DNA of 64,000 nucleotides from Siphonodentalium dalli (GCA_032622095.1 CP136066.1:227792961-227856960); one strand, 5' to 3'. Shown: positions 32,651-42,521, counted from the first letter of the stretch. The notes: generated from the letters alone by a model not told the origin. Made by a program: numbers and translations.

Positions 32651-32803
32651 ATCATCAAATCACATCTCAATGACCCATGAACCAGTCTATTTTGATGAAA
32701 TTGGACAACCTAAAACACCTAGTATTATATAAGATAGGATACTGCCTAATATAACAATGTCATTTCATATTAATAATATTATCGAATAATTCTTTTATCA
32801 CAG

Positions 32804-32897
32804 GGAAATCCATGTTTCAACGACCAACCAACAATTGGAACACAGTGCAAATGTCAGCTGCCATATTGGGGAAGATGTTGTCAGTTGGACGCACAAG
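32804..32897 (+). CDS. Exon: EGF-like module of an EGF/C-type-lectin protein (5' part of gene not seen)
   Basis: A 94-nt exon between acceptor TTCTTTTATCACAG and donor G|GTATCT. It encodes 31 residues starting GNPCFNDQ and ending with CKCQLPYWGRCCQ. The C-x-C-x-x-x-Y-x-G-x-x-C pattern is the second half of an EGF-like domain; the usual third cysteine is not evident and the first would lie in an earlier exon. The exon ends in phase 1 and joins in frame to 33367. EGF-like modules next to lectin domains are common in secreted or membrane-bound invertebrate proteins. Upstream exons are not visible in 32075-32803, and the satellite lies beyond. They may be more than 16 kb away or lost. Confidence 0.7.
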
Positions 32898-33366
32898 GTA
32901 TCTATCTAATCATGCAGTGTAAATAATACTCCTGTATAGAGCCTCACACGGACCCAAGCAGACGATATTCATCAGTACATTGATCTCTGTCAGTGAGAGC
33001 TTTCCAATGAATGGCAACAAGCCATATTTCCGACTAAATCCTGAAAAATTACCCATAATTCTGCTGTGGTTAATGAGCCGATTATTTAGAGCATTACTGT
33101 AGATTTCTCATATTAAAATGTACCTGTCCACATTTGCAGTACGATTAAAACTTACACATCAGTATTCAGAATCTTGGTGGGATTTGAAATCCAGATTAAT
33201 ATATTTAATACATTTGAATTTTTTTTTTTGCCTACCCTATTTTTAAACAAACTAAAAACAATTTGCCAGATTAATTCCCCCCCCCCCCCTCCCACCTCGC
33301 CTAACTTTCAGCGCAAAAAAAATATGCAAACCAAGTAATAAAAAATGAAATGCTACTTTGTTTCAG

Positions 33367-33576
33367 ACTGCCCATCATTACATGACTACTCCCTGTACAA
33401 TCTAACTAACTCAAATGTCTGTCTGAAATATTTCGGCGACACGTCAGGTGATAGGATGAACTCCACCGACGCCATGGAGTACTGCGCCAATGAAGGCGGG
33501 CACCTGCTGGTCTTAGAAGATCAAGTGATGCTGGATGACGTCAAAGTAATTCTCACCGGACTAGGCAAAACTTCAG
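33367..33576 (+). CDS. Exon: N-terminal half of a C-type-lectin-like domain
   Basis: A 210-nt exon after acceptor TTTGTTTCAG, phase 1 on both sides. With the G of the previous exon it encodes DCPSLHDYSLYN through VCLKYFGD, an AMEYC motif and EGGHLLVLED, ending GLGKTS. The order Cys, aromatic pair, A-x-x-x-C, G-G-H-L is the canonical first half of a CTLD: the loop with the first long-range cysteine, helix 1 and strand 2. The exon ends at TTCAG|GTAAA, the first of a series of identical donor-like sequences. Reading on without splicing meets a stop within five codons. GC is higher than in the surroundings, as expected for coding sequence. Confidence 0.85.
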
Positions 33577-33747
33577 GTAAATTCAGGTAAAACTTCAGGT
33601 AAATTCAGGTAAAACTTCAGGTAAAACGTCAGGTAAATTCAGGTAAAACTTCAGGTAAAACGTCAGGTAAATTCAGGTAAAACTTCAGGTAAATCGTCAG
33701 GTAAAACTTCAGGTAAAGCGTCAGGTAAAACGACAGGTAAATTCAGG
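33577..33747 (+). repeat. Tandem array of 5' splice-donor sequences at the start of the intron
   Basis: From the exon end at 33576 on, CAGGTAAA occurs 15 times in ~180 bp, in units of 10 bp (ATTCAGGTAA) and 12 bp (AACTTCAGGTAA, AACGTCAGGTAA). Each contains the strong donor consensus CAG|GTAA. Use of a donor 12 bp downstream keeps frame; a 10-bp shift does not, and frame stops occur soon. The repeat probably arose by slippage of the exon-intron boundary itself. Confidence 0.9.
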
Positions 33748-33816
33748 GTCGGGATCCTAATATAATTAGATCACCAGAGAAGAAAAGCATGCATACTATT
33801 ATGATCATGCCCTGTG

Positions 33817-33885
33817 CCAATGCATTCTCTTATATATGCGAGTCGACCATAGGTCGCCTCGCATATATAAGAGAATGCATTGGCC
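33817..33885. repeat. Solo 69-bp hairpin module in the lectin intron
   Basis: The hairpin starts GCCAATGCATTCTCTTATAT and closes with the inverse, with 33-bp arms and a 3-base loop. It is flanked by CCCTGT and CTAACAAATT but no recognisable TTAA element, so the module stands alone or its carrier has decayed. Confidence 0.85.
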
Positions 33886-34099
33886 TAACAAATTTATATT
33901 ATTTTTTATAATTGTTAAAAATTGTAAAAAAAAAAATTAAATGATAAAATTGTTAAAGAATGTAAGAAATAATAAAAAATTTTTTTAATAAATGTAAGAA
34001 ATAATGATAAATGAAAGTGTCAATGACACTGTAGCTCAACTTGGAAAGGGAATAATTTCATGTGTTAAAGTCAATGGAGTGATTAGGAATGTGGAAAGT

Positions 34100-34780
34100 T
34101 GAAAGGCATAGTTATGCAAAGAGTAAAATCTAAGATGACCGCTGGCAGCCATGTTTTTTTTGCCAAATGATCCCAAAAAGACTCGTTCCCATTTACATGT
34201 CATTATTAACATCCAGTACAAATTTCATGAAGATCTGACAAAAGCTACGACCTGTAGGCCGCGCCAAAGGATTTAGTCATGCAAAGAGTTAAATCCAAGA
34301 TGGCTTCTGGTGGCCATTTTTTTTGGCCGAATGACCCCAAAATGACTCGTTCCCATCTACATGTCAATATTAACATCCTTGACAAATTTCATGATGATCA
34401 AACGAGCAGTATGACCTGTAGCCCGCACCAATGGATTGAATTTTTAAATCCAAAATGGTGGCTGGTGGCCATGTTTTTTGCCGAATGACCCCAAAATAAC
34501 TCGTTCCCATCTACATGACAATGTCAACATTCAGTATAAAATTTCATAAAGATCGGACCAAAGGTACGACCTGTAGCCCGTGCTAATGGATTGAATTTTG
34601 AAATCCAAGATGGCCGCTGGTGGCCATGTTGTTTGTCCGAATGACTCCAAAATGACTCGTTCCCATCTACATTCCAATTTCAACAGCCATGACAAATTTC
34701 ATGATGATCAGACTAAAGGTACGACCTGTCGCCCGTGCTAAAGGATTCAGTCATACAAAGAGTAAAATCCAAAATCTCAA
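34100..34780. repeat. ~155-bp tandem repeat, four diverged units (intronic)
   Basis: Units begin at about 34126, 34291, 34446 and 34601 with AAATCCAAGATGGCCGCTGG-like sequence, followed by TGGCCATGTTTTTTGCCGAA, ATGACTCGTTCCCATCTACA and CGACCTGTAGCCCG. They differ by ~15-20 percent by eye, so the array is old. The whole lies within the second intron of the lectin gene. The 61- and 69-codon frames here are not genes. Confidence 0.85.
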
Positions 34781-35032
34781 AATCTATGCCTTCCAATATT
34801 TTTTTCCAACAAACTATAAGGAATGAAGAGTTTGAAAAGTTGTGTCATTAAATATACGCTATTGAATACACCAAAGAGTCTTAATTTATTTATCTGGGAC
34901 TATTTCTTAACCCGAACAAACGCAGAGTTAATCGAAACATCACTCCATGCCTTATAGAAGCCTATGTTAGTTTCGGGTCCTATTTGTTGATTTAAGTATG
35001 TTTTGTCAAGGTTTTGGACCATGTAATAAATA

Positions 35033-35187
35033 GAATCTACAACTCGTCCCCAGTTTATAGCAGAATTAACAAAACTCGTTGAGTAAATTCGGTCTGGACC
35101 GAGTAAATTAGGTCTGGACCGAGCCTTTCCTAATTTACTCGACTCGTTTTGTAAATTCCGCTATAAACTGGGGGTTCGTTGTAGATC
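35033..35187. repeat. Foldback element, CAGTTTATAGCNGAATT arms (intronic)
   Basis: CCCCAGTTTATAGCAGAATT on the left is mirrored by AATTCCGCTATAAACTGGGG on the right, continuing inward to a pair of GGTCTGGACCGAG phrases. GATCTAC-type sequence lies at both ends. This family is seen only once in the window. Confidence 0.8.
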
Positions 35188-35492
35188 CTCTATATATGAC
35201 CATAACCTATTCATATTTTCTTTATTTGTGTTGGGAATAGTAGACGGCGCTTACCAGTGCAGTCAAATTTCACTCTTAACAATATCGCAGCAAATGAACA
35301 GTCTTCTTGTCTTGTCTTGTCTTGTCTTCGTAAATCCCTGCGTTTATTTGTCGCAGCACCTCTGATTCGGTTGAGTCAGAGTAATTTTGATTTCTTTGAT
35401 TTATATTCTCTATATACACTGATTTCATATAATCTGAATTTCATATAATGATTAGGATCGGTAAAGAACTGGAATAATGAAATGGGAATCTT

Positions 35493-35820
35493 CTACTGAC
35501 ATCTGGTAAGGATTGAGGAGCGGATGCTATGGAGCCTCCCAATATATTGTCTGCTCCACATCTCAATAGAATTTAACGTCAACTGATCCATGTGTAGGTC
35601 TAACATCTCCACTATTACTGACATTGAACAGTCCAATATGAGCTGAGTTAGTAGATTAGAATCTGCCAGTATGTTAGTAAGAGTAGAGTCAGGGATAATA
35701 GATTGCAGTTTTATGATTGCCTTCTCTCTTGCATCAATCATTTGGTCATGCCTGCAGGCTGTTAGAAAGTGCTCCCTTGATTCTTCTCCATCTTCCGACA
35801 AAATACGTTGTAAAATCTTT
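35493..35820 (-). pseudogene. Relic of a non-LTR retrotransposon (C-terminal part of ORF2), antisense in the lectin intron
   Basis: The minus-strand frame has EDGEESREHFLTACRH followed by RxxAIIKLQSIIPDS and an aliphatic, helix-rich tail. The E-x-x-E-HFL-x-x-C pattern and spacing match the cysteine/histidine segment after the reverse transcriptase in many animal LINEs. The expected upstream C-x-x-C falls in another frame, so a frameshift has occurred, and no reverse transcriptase core is present. It is a dead fragment of ~110 codons. Confidence 0.6.
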
Positions 35821-36206
35821 TGCGCCAGCTTTGTTGTTCAATAATATTACTAATATATGCCTTTCTAAATGACAATAACATGATGACTCAATCGCTCCTT
35901 CATAACAACATTTAAATTAATTGAATGCTAATTGAGTTGCTTATCGTGTGCCGTCACGATTAATCATTCTCCTAGACAAAATATATGTATGATACCGAAT
36001 TAGTGCGAGACTAATTTTGAATAATTTTTGTGAAATTTGATTTTGGATTATCCCTCTTTTATCAAATTCACAAAAAAGTAATGGTTATATACCACTATAA
36101 TAGTGAAATTCAGGATGTGCCTGGCCTGATAAATATCATGTTTTTTAAAACCGCCATTCAATTAGATCTACTTTTAAGCTAAATTTCTCATTTTATTTAC
36201 ATATAG

Positions 36207-36409
36207 GTGCAACCTGGATTGATGGCGAAGTAGACACTACCAATGGCACAGTTTACTTATGGAGCGGACAGCCAGCTCCATTTATCCCGTGGTATCCAGG
36301 TTATCCTGAAGGTGGTTCTTGGCAGTGGAAAGTGAGGCTCCAAGTAAATACGATGGAGTTCAAAAATGGGTATGGAGGTGTGAGCTATCCCATAATATGT
36401 CAGCTCTGA
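36207..36409 (+). CDS. Terminal exon: C-terminal half of the C-type-lectin-like domain
   Basis: A 203-nt exon after acceptor TTTACATATAG, phase 1, to the TGA at 36407-36409. It encodes GATWIDGEVDTTNGTVYLW, then PWYPGYPEGGSWQW, and ends GGVSYPIICQL. W-I-D-G and P-I-I-C are the conserved WIG-like strand and the last CTLD cysteine. Joined, exons two and three give a domain of ~137 residues, the normal size. Three usual features are missing: the two inner cysteines that form the short disulfide, the EPN/QPD calcium triplet (YPEGG stands there) and the WND motif (NGYGG instead). The fold should hold through the long-range disulfide, but classical calcium-dependent sugar binding is unlikely. Confidence 0.85.
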
Positions 36410-36415
36410 TTACTA

Positions 36416-36644
36416 CAGTAATGCCCTAAATAATCGACTCCTTAACCGCAGCAGAATTATGGGCAACTTTTCAGCATTTAGTCTGATGATTGGGGACCAT
36501 CAAATCTGGCTTGTTGCCATTCATTGGAAAGCTCTCAGTGAGAGCTTTCCGATGAATGGTAACAAGCCATATTTCCGACTAAATCCTGAAAAATTACCCA
36601 TAATTCTGCTGTGATTAAGGAGTCAATTATTTAGGGAATTACTG
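36416..36644. mobile_element. TA-flanked foldback MITE just after the lectin stop codon
   Basis: CAGTAATGCCCTAAATAATC starts seven bases after the TGA, with TA at 36414-36415 and 36645-36646. Arms of ~105 bp meet near 36540 (GAAAGCTCTCAGTGAGAGCT). It would form the proximal 3' UTR of the lectin mRNA as a long hairpin. One arm holds an extra stretch (TGATGATTGGGGACCATCAA). Confidence 0.9.
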
Positions 36645-36677
36645 TAGTTCCAGATAAAAATGTATGTAATTTCAAGG

Positions 36678-36683
36678 AATAAA
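36678..36683 (+). other. Candidate polyadenylation signal of the lectin gene
   Basis: AATAAA lies ~270 bases after the stop codon, beyond the foldback MITE. It is the first clear signal in this direction. The same flank with AATAAT and AATAAA occurs after the solo foldback end at 11458. Confidence 0.4.
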
Positions 36684-36734
36684 TCTGTCTACAACTGACA
36701 GGCACACTCTATCCAGACTTGCATCTGCAAAAAT

Positions 36735-37112
36735 AAAAGGTCAGCTGACCACAGTGTCCCTCCCGACAACGTGGCAAGTCTGGAAAAATAAAAGGTCAGC
36801 AGACCACAGTGTCCCTCCCGACAACGTGGCAAGTCTGAAAAAATAAAAGGTCAGCTGACCACAGTGTCCCCCGACAACATGGCAAATCTGAAAAAATAAA
36901 AGGTCAGCTGACCAGTGTCCACCGACAACGTGGCAAGTCTGAAAAAATAAAAGATCAGCTGACCACAGTGTCCCCCCCCCCCGACAACGTGGCAAGTCTG
37001 AAAAAATAAAAGGTCAGCTGACCAGTGTCCCTCCCGACAACGTGGCAAGTCTGAAAAAATAAAAGGCCAGCTGACCAGTGTCCCCCGACAACGTGGCAAG
37101 TCTGAAAAAACG
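36735..37112. repeat. ~55-bp minisatellite, 7 units (first block)
   Basis: GGTCAGCTGACC (itself a 12-bp palindrome) or a variant recurs at 36739, 36794, 36849, 36902, 36953, 37012 and about 37066. Each unit continues CACAGTGTCCC, a C-rich patch of variable length, GACAACGTGGCAAGTCTG and AAAAAATAAAA. Unit length varies between 51 and 59 bp, mostly through the C patch. Confidence 0.95.
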
Positions 37113-37540
37113 AGAGGTGTGACTGTCCCAATGGGACTACGGATACCCCCCGTTTTTAAAATACTAAGATGTTTCACATGTCAGTAAACATTTAGTTAAA
37201 ATAATAAAATAACAGTTCCCATTGCAGGTGTACCACCATAACCCTAATCTTAAACCTATTGACCGAAAAATGTAGGAATAAAAGCTCGGACAAAATTATA
37301 CATGTTGCGAAAAAGAATTAAGTCGAAAAAGGGGGGATAACTCCACCAAAAAAAGTCCGACAGACATCATAATCGCAGGTGCACAGGTTCCCATGGTGGT
37401 TGATGTCTGTGCCAAGTTTCACGGAAATTGATCAAAAAACGACTGAGAAAAACTCCGGACAAATTTGTGTCCACGGACGGACGACGGACAAGCTGACTCC
37501 AGTATACCCCCCCCCCTAACTTCGTTGCGGGGGGTATAAT
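37113..37540. repeat. Dispersed element splitting the minisatellite
   Basis: Sequence unlike the minisatellite, ending ACGGACGACGGAC, CTGACTCCAGTATACC and a terminal hairpin (CCCCCC, AACTTCGTTGC, GGGGGG, then TATAAT). The repeat resumes immediately afterwards. A terminal ACGGACGG phrase and C/G hairpin suggest a non-autonomous transposon end; the class is unclear. Confidence 0.5.
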
Positions 37541-37853
37541 AAAAGGTCAGCTGACCACAGTGTCCCTCCCGACAACGTGGCAAGTCTGAAAAAATAAAAG
37601 GTCAGCTGACCACAGTGTCCCCCGACAACATGGCAAGTCTGATAAAATAAAAGGTCAGCTGACCACAGTGTCCCCCAACAACGTGGCAAGTCTGAAAAAA
37701 AAAGGGTCAGCTGACCACAGTGTCCCCCGACAACATGGCAAGTCTGAAAAAATAAAAGGTCAACTGACCAGTGTCCCTCCCGACAACGTGGCAAGTCTGA
37801 AAAAATAAAAGGTCAGCTGACCACAGTGTCCCCCGACAACGTGGCAAGTCGAT
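37541..37853. repeat. ~55-bp minisatellite (second block)
   Basis: The same unit as at 36735-37112 (GGTCAGCTGACCACAGTGTC and GACAACGTGGCAAGTCTG), about six copies, ending in a truncated unit at ~37850. The antisense frames of 84-108 codons in both blocks are repeat reading. Confidence 0.95.
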
Positions 37854-38487
37854 GCCGCTTTGTTAAAGAAATTAAAAAAAATGTTGAAATGTTCTAAGTC
37901 GAAAAGGGTTAATATAATAACTCTGTAAAAAAACAATCCATCATCTATATACATGTTGCACATCTCCAATATTTGTGTAACAATACTCGGAAGTTTAAAA
38001 TATCTACGATCAAAACTGTAGGAGGAGTTGATTACACCATGAGGTGCCCTCATACAGAAAAGTATAAAATGTTGGAATTTTCTAAGTCAAAAAGGGTTAA
38101 TAACTCTTGTCAAAAAATGCTTTTCCGTCATCTATATACATGTTGCACATCTCCAATATTTGGGTAACAATAGTCAGAAGCTTCAAATATCTACGGTCAA
38201 AACTGTAGGAGTTGATTACACCATGAAGGTACCCTCATACATAAAATTATAAAAAATATTGAAAAGGGTTAATAACTGCGTAAAAAAACAAAAACAAATT
38301 CCATCATCTATATACATGTTGCACTTCTTCAATATATGGGCAACAATATTCTGAAGTTTCAAACCTCTAGGATGAAAACTGTAAGAGGAGTTGATTACAC
38401 CATGAAGGTACTCAAAAGTGTTACGGACGGATGGACAAACGCACAGACAAACGAACATATTGCCAGCTCAGATTACTATCTTGTTTT
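37854..38487. repeat. ~180-bp dispersed tandem repeat, three units
   Basis: TCATCTATATACATGTTGCA occurs at 37941, 38128 and 38304 (187 and 176 bp apart), each followed by CTCCAATAT-like sequence, AGTTTCAAA-like sequence, AAAACTGTAGGA and GAGTTGATTACACCATGA. The array closes with GTTACGGACGGATGGAC. This looks like a dispersed short element with internal repeats, a type common in marine invertebrate introns (general impression). Confidence 0.8.
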
Positions 38488-38549
38488 GTTTATCTTTGTT
38501 CATCAGGAATGCATGAATGTACAGGCGCAGTTCATGATATCATTCTTAA

Positions 38550-38820
38550 CTATTTCATGGCGGTAGCTGCGCTGGTGCAGCATTAATGATCGTGTGTATT
38601 AACAATCCTATGCCACTGCATTCTCTTATATATGCTAGTCTCGCATAGGGTGCCTCGCAAAAATAACAGAATGCACTGGTTTACAAGGTCAAGGTAAATA
38701 TTGTTAGGCCAATGTATTGTCTTATATATACGAGGCTCCCCATGGGAGACTCGCATATATAAGAGAATACATTGGCACAGGGTTTTCGTGAAATTTTAGG
38801 AAGCTCCAGTCATGGATGGG
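38550..38820. mobile_element. TTAA-MITE of the CATGATGGGAGCT family, two hairpins
   Basis: TTAA lies at 38546-38549 and 38821-38824. The left end reads CTATTTCATGGCGGTAGCTG and the right end AGCTCCAGTCATGGATGGG. Hairpin 1 is about 38611-38681 (arm broken by AAAAATAACAG); hairpin 2, about 38709-38775, is better kept. The two are joined by ACAAGGTCAAGGTAAATATT. Confidence 0.75.
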
Positions 38821-38824
38821 TTAA

Positions 38825-39312
38825 ATATGTATATACATTTAATACATTCTGTTATTGTAAAAATTATGATCAAATATATTTTTCACGAATACATTACTAC
38901 TTTCAGTTGACAACTCTTGGAGTTCAGAACAAAATTTATATTTTCTATGGAATAAACTGGTTTATTGTCACATTTGTGACATATTACTGTTATTGGGGTA
39001 TTTATGCAGCGGGTCAACAACGCTAAACCCGTTATAGAACAATATTAACACAGGACTTTGATGTAAAGCAGCATTGTCCCAACCGATTTGACTAGCTGGG
39101 TTACATGAAAGGAAACTTAGACTTTAGTACACCGGAGTTGATAATACAATGTTTTGGAGCTTCCTCCTTCAATATGGCATGATATATTTTACATAATATG
39201 ATTGGGGGGGGGGGGGTTTCAAAAATTAAATGGGCCTTTAAGACTATTTAAGACTATAAGTCTATAACATTAGCTCACTAACTGCGGAAAAAACAAGGGG
39301 TACGCATCTAAG
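38825..39312. other. No gene recognised
   Basis: AT-rich sequence with a G run near 39205. The 84-codon frame at 38772-39026 begins inside the MITE and matches no known family. Confidence 0.45.
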
Positions 39313-39880
39313 ATGCTATGTCGAGTTTATTGGCAGTCGAAAAAAACTTCTGCCAATAACTTGGCAATAAGGCCCACAAAAGTTGGACAAACCTGGTTTT
39401 CAAACTCGTCCAGAGATATTGTTGCAAGAGACTCATATATCAAATATGGTTTGAATCAGTTAATATTTGTTTCAGTTATCATGCTAACGGTGAAAAAAAA
39501 ATGCTAAAAATAGACGAACAAAGGCCCATAACTCCGGGTAAAAAATCCGGACAAACCTGGTTTTCGAATTCGTCCGAGATTTTGTTGCAAGAGACTCATA
39601 TATCTCAAATATGGTTTGAATCAAATATTTTATTCAGTTATCGCGTCAACGGTGAAAAAATGCAAAAAGATGCAAAGATGGATAACTCTTGTCAAAAAGT
39701 TTGGACGTGACCCATTTTCTACAGGCAGTAAATAGTCATTGGGAGCAACTCACATACCAAATTTGTTTTTAATCCGTTCACAAATGTCAAAGTTATAAGG
39801 CGTTCTTTAGGTCCGACTGATCGCCCGCCTGCCAACCGTCCCTCGTCAAACCATAAGTCGAGTTTTTTTTATAAACTTGA
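39313..39880. repeat. ~165-bp dispersed tandem repeat, two good units and a decayed third
   Basis: GGACAAACCTGGTTTTC occurs near 39386 and 39550, and each unit continues GTTGCAAGAGACTCATATAT and CAAATATGGTTTGAATCA, then AACGGTGAAAAAA. The third unit near 39700 is diverged. AGTCGAGTTT- or TGTCGAGTTT-type sequence lies near both limits (39318 and 39856), and GTCCGACTGATCGCCCGCC near the right end. Confidence 0.75.
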
Positions 39881-40225
39881 CTAAAAATAGTACCATCAGG
39901 TCACGTTTCTGTTTGGAGGGGGGGGGGTGGGTTGTTAGTAAGTTGACAAGGGCCAAAGACATCAAACTCAATAACTGTGTTTCATCAAATTTATTATGAT
40001 TGAAAATGAAACATGATGCGCATTAATGAGAGATGGACAAACTGATTATATAGAACTGTTGTTAATGGACGAGAGTTCATTCACTCGTATGAACAGGTCC
40101 GTCAAAGAAAAAACATATTTCTAGTTCAGGTTTCACCAGCACCCAATTCATGATTTTCAAGAATATTTCCTGAATTGTTTTGTACATTTTTCATTTTTTT
40201 TAAACCAACACATTTCAATGTGGTT
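39881..40225. other. No gene recognised
   Basis: AT-rich sequence with a G-rich run near 39915. No element end or exon was recognised. Confidence 0.45.
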
Positions 40226-40317
40226 GTTAAATGGAAGAAAACAAAATTATTTTAATTTTGAGTCCATACCTGCCAAATACATGTAACCTGAACCAAACAT
40301 TGAATTTTCTTTGGCAG

Positions 40318-40521
40318 CACATCCTACATTCAACTATTATATTTATGAACCATACTATATTGACAATTAGTGAACTTGATAAGAAGCCAAATATATATTT
40401 CACAACGGAAATGGACAATCCCATAATTTGTGCAAAGACAGGGGAATGGTGGATTTGGTACTATCAAATTCGAAGACATTGTGACTCGAGGGGTGAGGTT
40501 ACTGCGTTTTCAGATATTTGA
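40318..40521 (+). pseudogene. Possible relic exon of a second lectin-like domain
   Basis: Behind a good acceptor (TTGAATTTTCTTTGGCAG) an open frame runs to TGA at 40519-40521. It includes FTTEMDNPIICAKTG, whose PIIC-x-K resembles the last strand of a CTLD and the PIICQL end of the gene at 36409. The sequence before it has none of the tryptophans or the W-I-G-like strand expected, and it is AT-rich. The resemblance may be chance. Confidence 0.25.
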
Positions 40522-40627
40522 AGTTTTGGACGAGGAACCAGTCTATTCAGGAAGAGATATTGAGTGCCAAAGAAACAAGACGCCAGATTCGCATAAACAA
40601 TGACAGATGGCAATTTTCATTTATTAA

Positions 40628-41083
40628 CCCTTTACCCAACAAACCGGCCAAAAACGCCCAAATAAAGCTTCAACAGCCTAAAATATCTTCGGTCTGTCTC
40701 AATATCACCATACAAATATGGATATCATTGGAACCGGTTCATCGACCACATTGTGATGGTTACAGTTATGCCCTGTGCCAATGCATTCTCTTATATATGC
40801 GAGTCGACCATAGGTCGCCTCGCATATATAAGAGAATGCATTGGCCTAAAAAAAATCTTTTTTAACACTTTTTACCATTTTTTCTTACATTCTTTAACAA
40901 TTTTATAATTTTTTCTTACATTTTTTAACAATTTTTATAATATTTTTCTACATTCTTTGACAATTTTATAATTTTTAATATGTGTTAAGCCAATGCATTC
41001 TCTTATATATGCGAGGCGACCTATGGTCGACTCGCATATATAAGAGAATGCATTGGCACAGGGCCGTTCTGTTGGGTAAAGGG
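40628..41083. mobile_element. TTAA-MITE, CCCTTTACCCAACA ends, full-length form
   Basis: TTAA lies at 40624-40627 and 41084-41087. The ends are CCCTTTACCCAACAAACCGG and CCGTTCTGTTGGGTAAAGGG. Hairpins at 40777-40845 and 40989-41057 face each other across a T-rich spacer with repeated TTCTTACATTCTTTAACAAT phrases. The 115-codon forward frame ending near the spacer is a reading of this element. Confidence 0.9.
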
Positions 41084-41154
41084 TTAAGAAATTACATCAA
41101 CATCGAGACGAAATTCAGTTATTAAAATGTACGTTTGCTTCCATGAAGTAGAAA

Positions 41155-41562
41155 CTTGCTGTCATTTGCAGAATGAGGGTGAATTTAGTGACGCTATCCC
41201 GCACAGCAGGCTAGCATCACCATATTCACTCTCTGGAGGCATCATTCTGCTTAGGCCTCATCTTCTGGGAAGTATCTATAGTATCAAATTTTAGTTACGT
41301 TTTTCCATCTGGGAAGTTTCTATATCCCATAATTTGCAGAAGGTAAAATCCACAATCGAGGTGCCCAATGGGTGATCATCACCAACTTCAACTGGGGAAC
41401 TTCAATCTGATCCTAGATCTACCATAGCAGTTGAGGGCCTTAACAGAATGAGGTCCCCAGAGGGTGAATTTAGTGATGCTAGCCCACCATGCAGGATAGT
41501 GTCACTAAATAAACCCTCTTGGGACCTCATTCTGCAAATGACAGACATGCTATTTGCAGGAT
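41155..41562. mobile_element. Paired foldback of the GAGGTCCCC family
   Basis: The left hairpin (about 41170-41250) has lost GTCCCCAGA from one arm. The right hairpin (about 41443-41537) keeps it and leads into GCAAATGACAGACATGCTAT. The middle holds GGTGCCCAATGGGTGATCAT, as in the copy at 5231. Confidence 0.8.
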
Positions 41563-41721
41563 TGGTTACTGAAGTTCGCGCGTTTAACTGGTCCTTGTCC
41601 CTATTAATTGTCGATTCCTAGTAACATGACGCTTTCTGCCACAATGTCTTCAAATTTGATAGTGCCAAATTTACCACATGGATGGCTGTTATATACATTA
41701 CTAACCAAACCTGGATTTATA

Positions 41722-42142
41722 GTGGTCAGACATTTGCAGAATGAGACCCCCCCCCCCCCCGCCCCAGAGGGTATATTTATTGATGCTATCCAGCACAGCA
41801 GGCTAGCATCACCAAATTCACCCTCTGTGGACCTCATTCCGCTTAGGCCTCATCTTCTGTGAAGTATCTAGTCTCAAATTAACATTGTTTTCAGTTACTC
41901 TTTCCCCTTCAGTTCAGTTCTATATCGCCTAATTTGCAGAAAATAAATTAAATATAAATGGAGGTGACGAATGGGTGAACATCACCAACTTCAACTGGGG
42001 ATCTTCAATCTGACCCTGGGTCTCCCGTAGCAGTTGAGGCCTAAGCAGAATGAGGTTCCCAGAGGGTAAATTTGGTCAGGATAGTGTCACTAAATTCATC
42101 CTCTGGACACCTCATTCAGCGAATGATAGACACACTGTATCC
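41722..42142. mobile_element. Paired foldback of the GAGGTCCCC family with a C-run
   Basis: The left hairpin carries a run of ~14 C in place of GTCCCC (near 41747). The right hairpin near 42046-42118 has lost its tip. Termini are CAGACATTTGCAG and GCGAATGATAGACACAC. Confidence 0.75.
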
Positions 42143-42521
42143 GGGTCAGGAAGCAAATTACTTTTGAAATAACCTCACATTGACATGATTAGATAGCATT
42201 GTTCTAAAATCATATAAAAGTCATACCAAATTGCATAGCTTTTATCCAAAATTGGGTAGGAAATTGCGATGCGATACCAGTTAATTTGCTCCCTGATCCC
42301 CAGATCCCGGTCTGGGTATCCCCTGACTATGTAGACTAGTACCCTGTGAATCAGGCATTTTCATATCGAATCTAAATCCGTCTGGAATTGATTCCCAGGG
42401 CTATTTATATTTTTGTTCGTCTGAGCATTTCACATCATTCAAGTCTGAGTTCACTTGGACTATAATAGTTGAATTCAGGGTGATGACAGCTGTATTCTTC
42501 CATTCATGAAATGATGAAATA
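42143..42521. other. No gene recognised
   Basis: No repeats or exons were recognised between the paired foldback and the TA foldback at 42522. Confidence 0.45.

Noticed and set aside
35257-35448. 63-codon frame near a CTTGT microsatellite
   Set aside because: The frame is driven by the simple repeat TCTTGTCTTGTCTTG; no exon signals or homology are apparent.
36741-38053. Antisense frames with repeating LLFFQTCHVVGG-type residues
   Set aside because: They come from the ~55-bp minisatellite and end where it ends.
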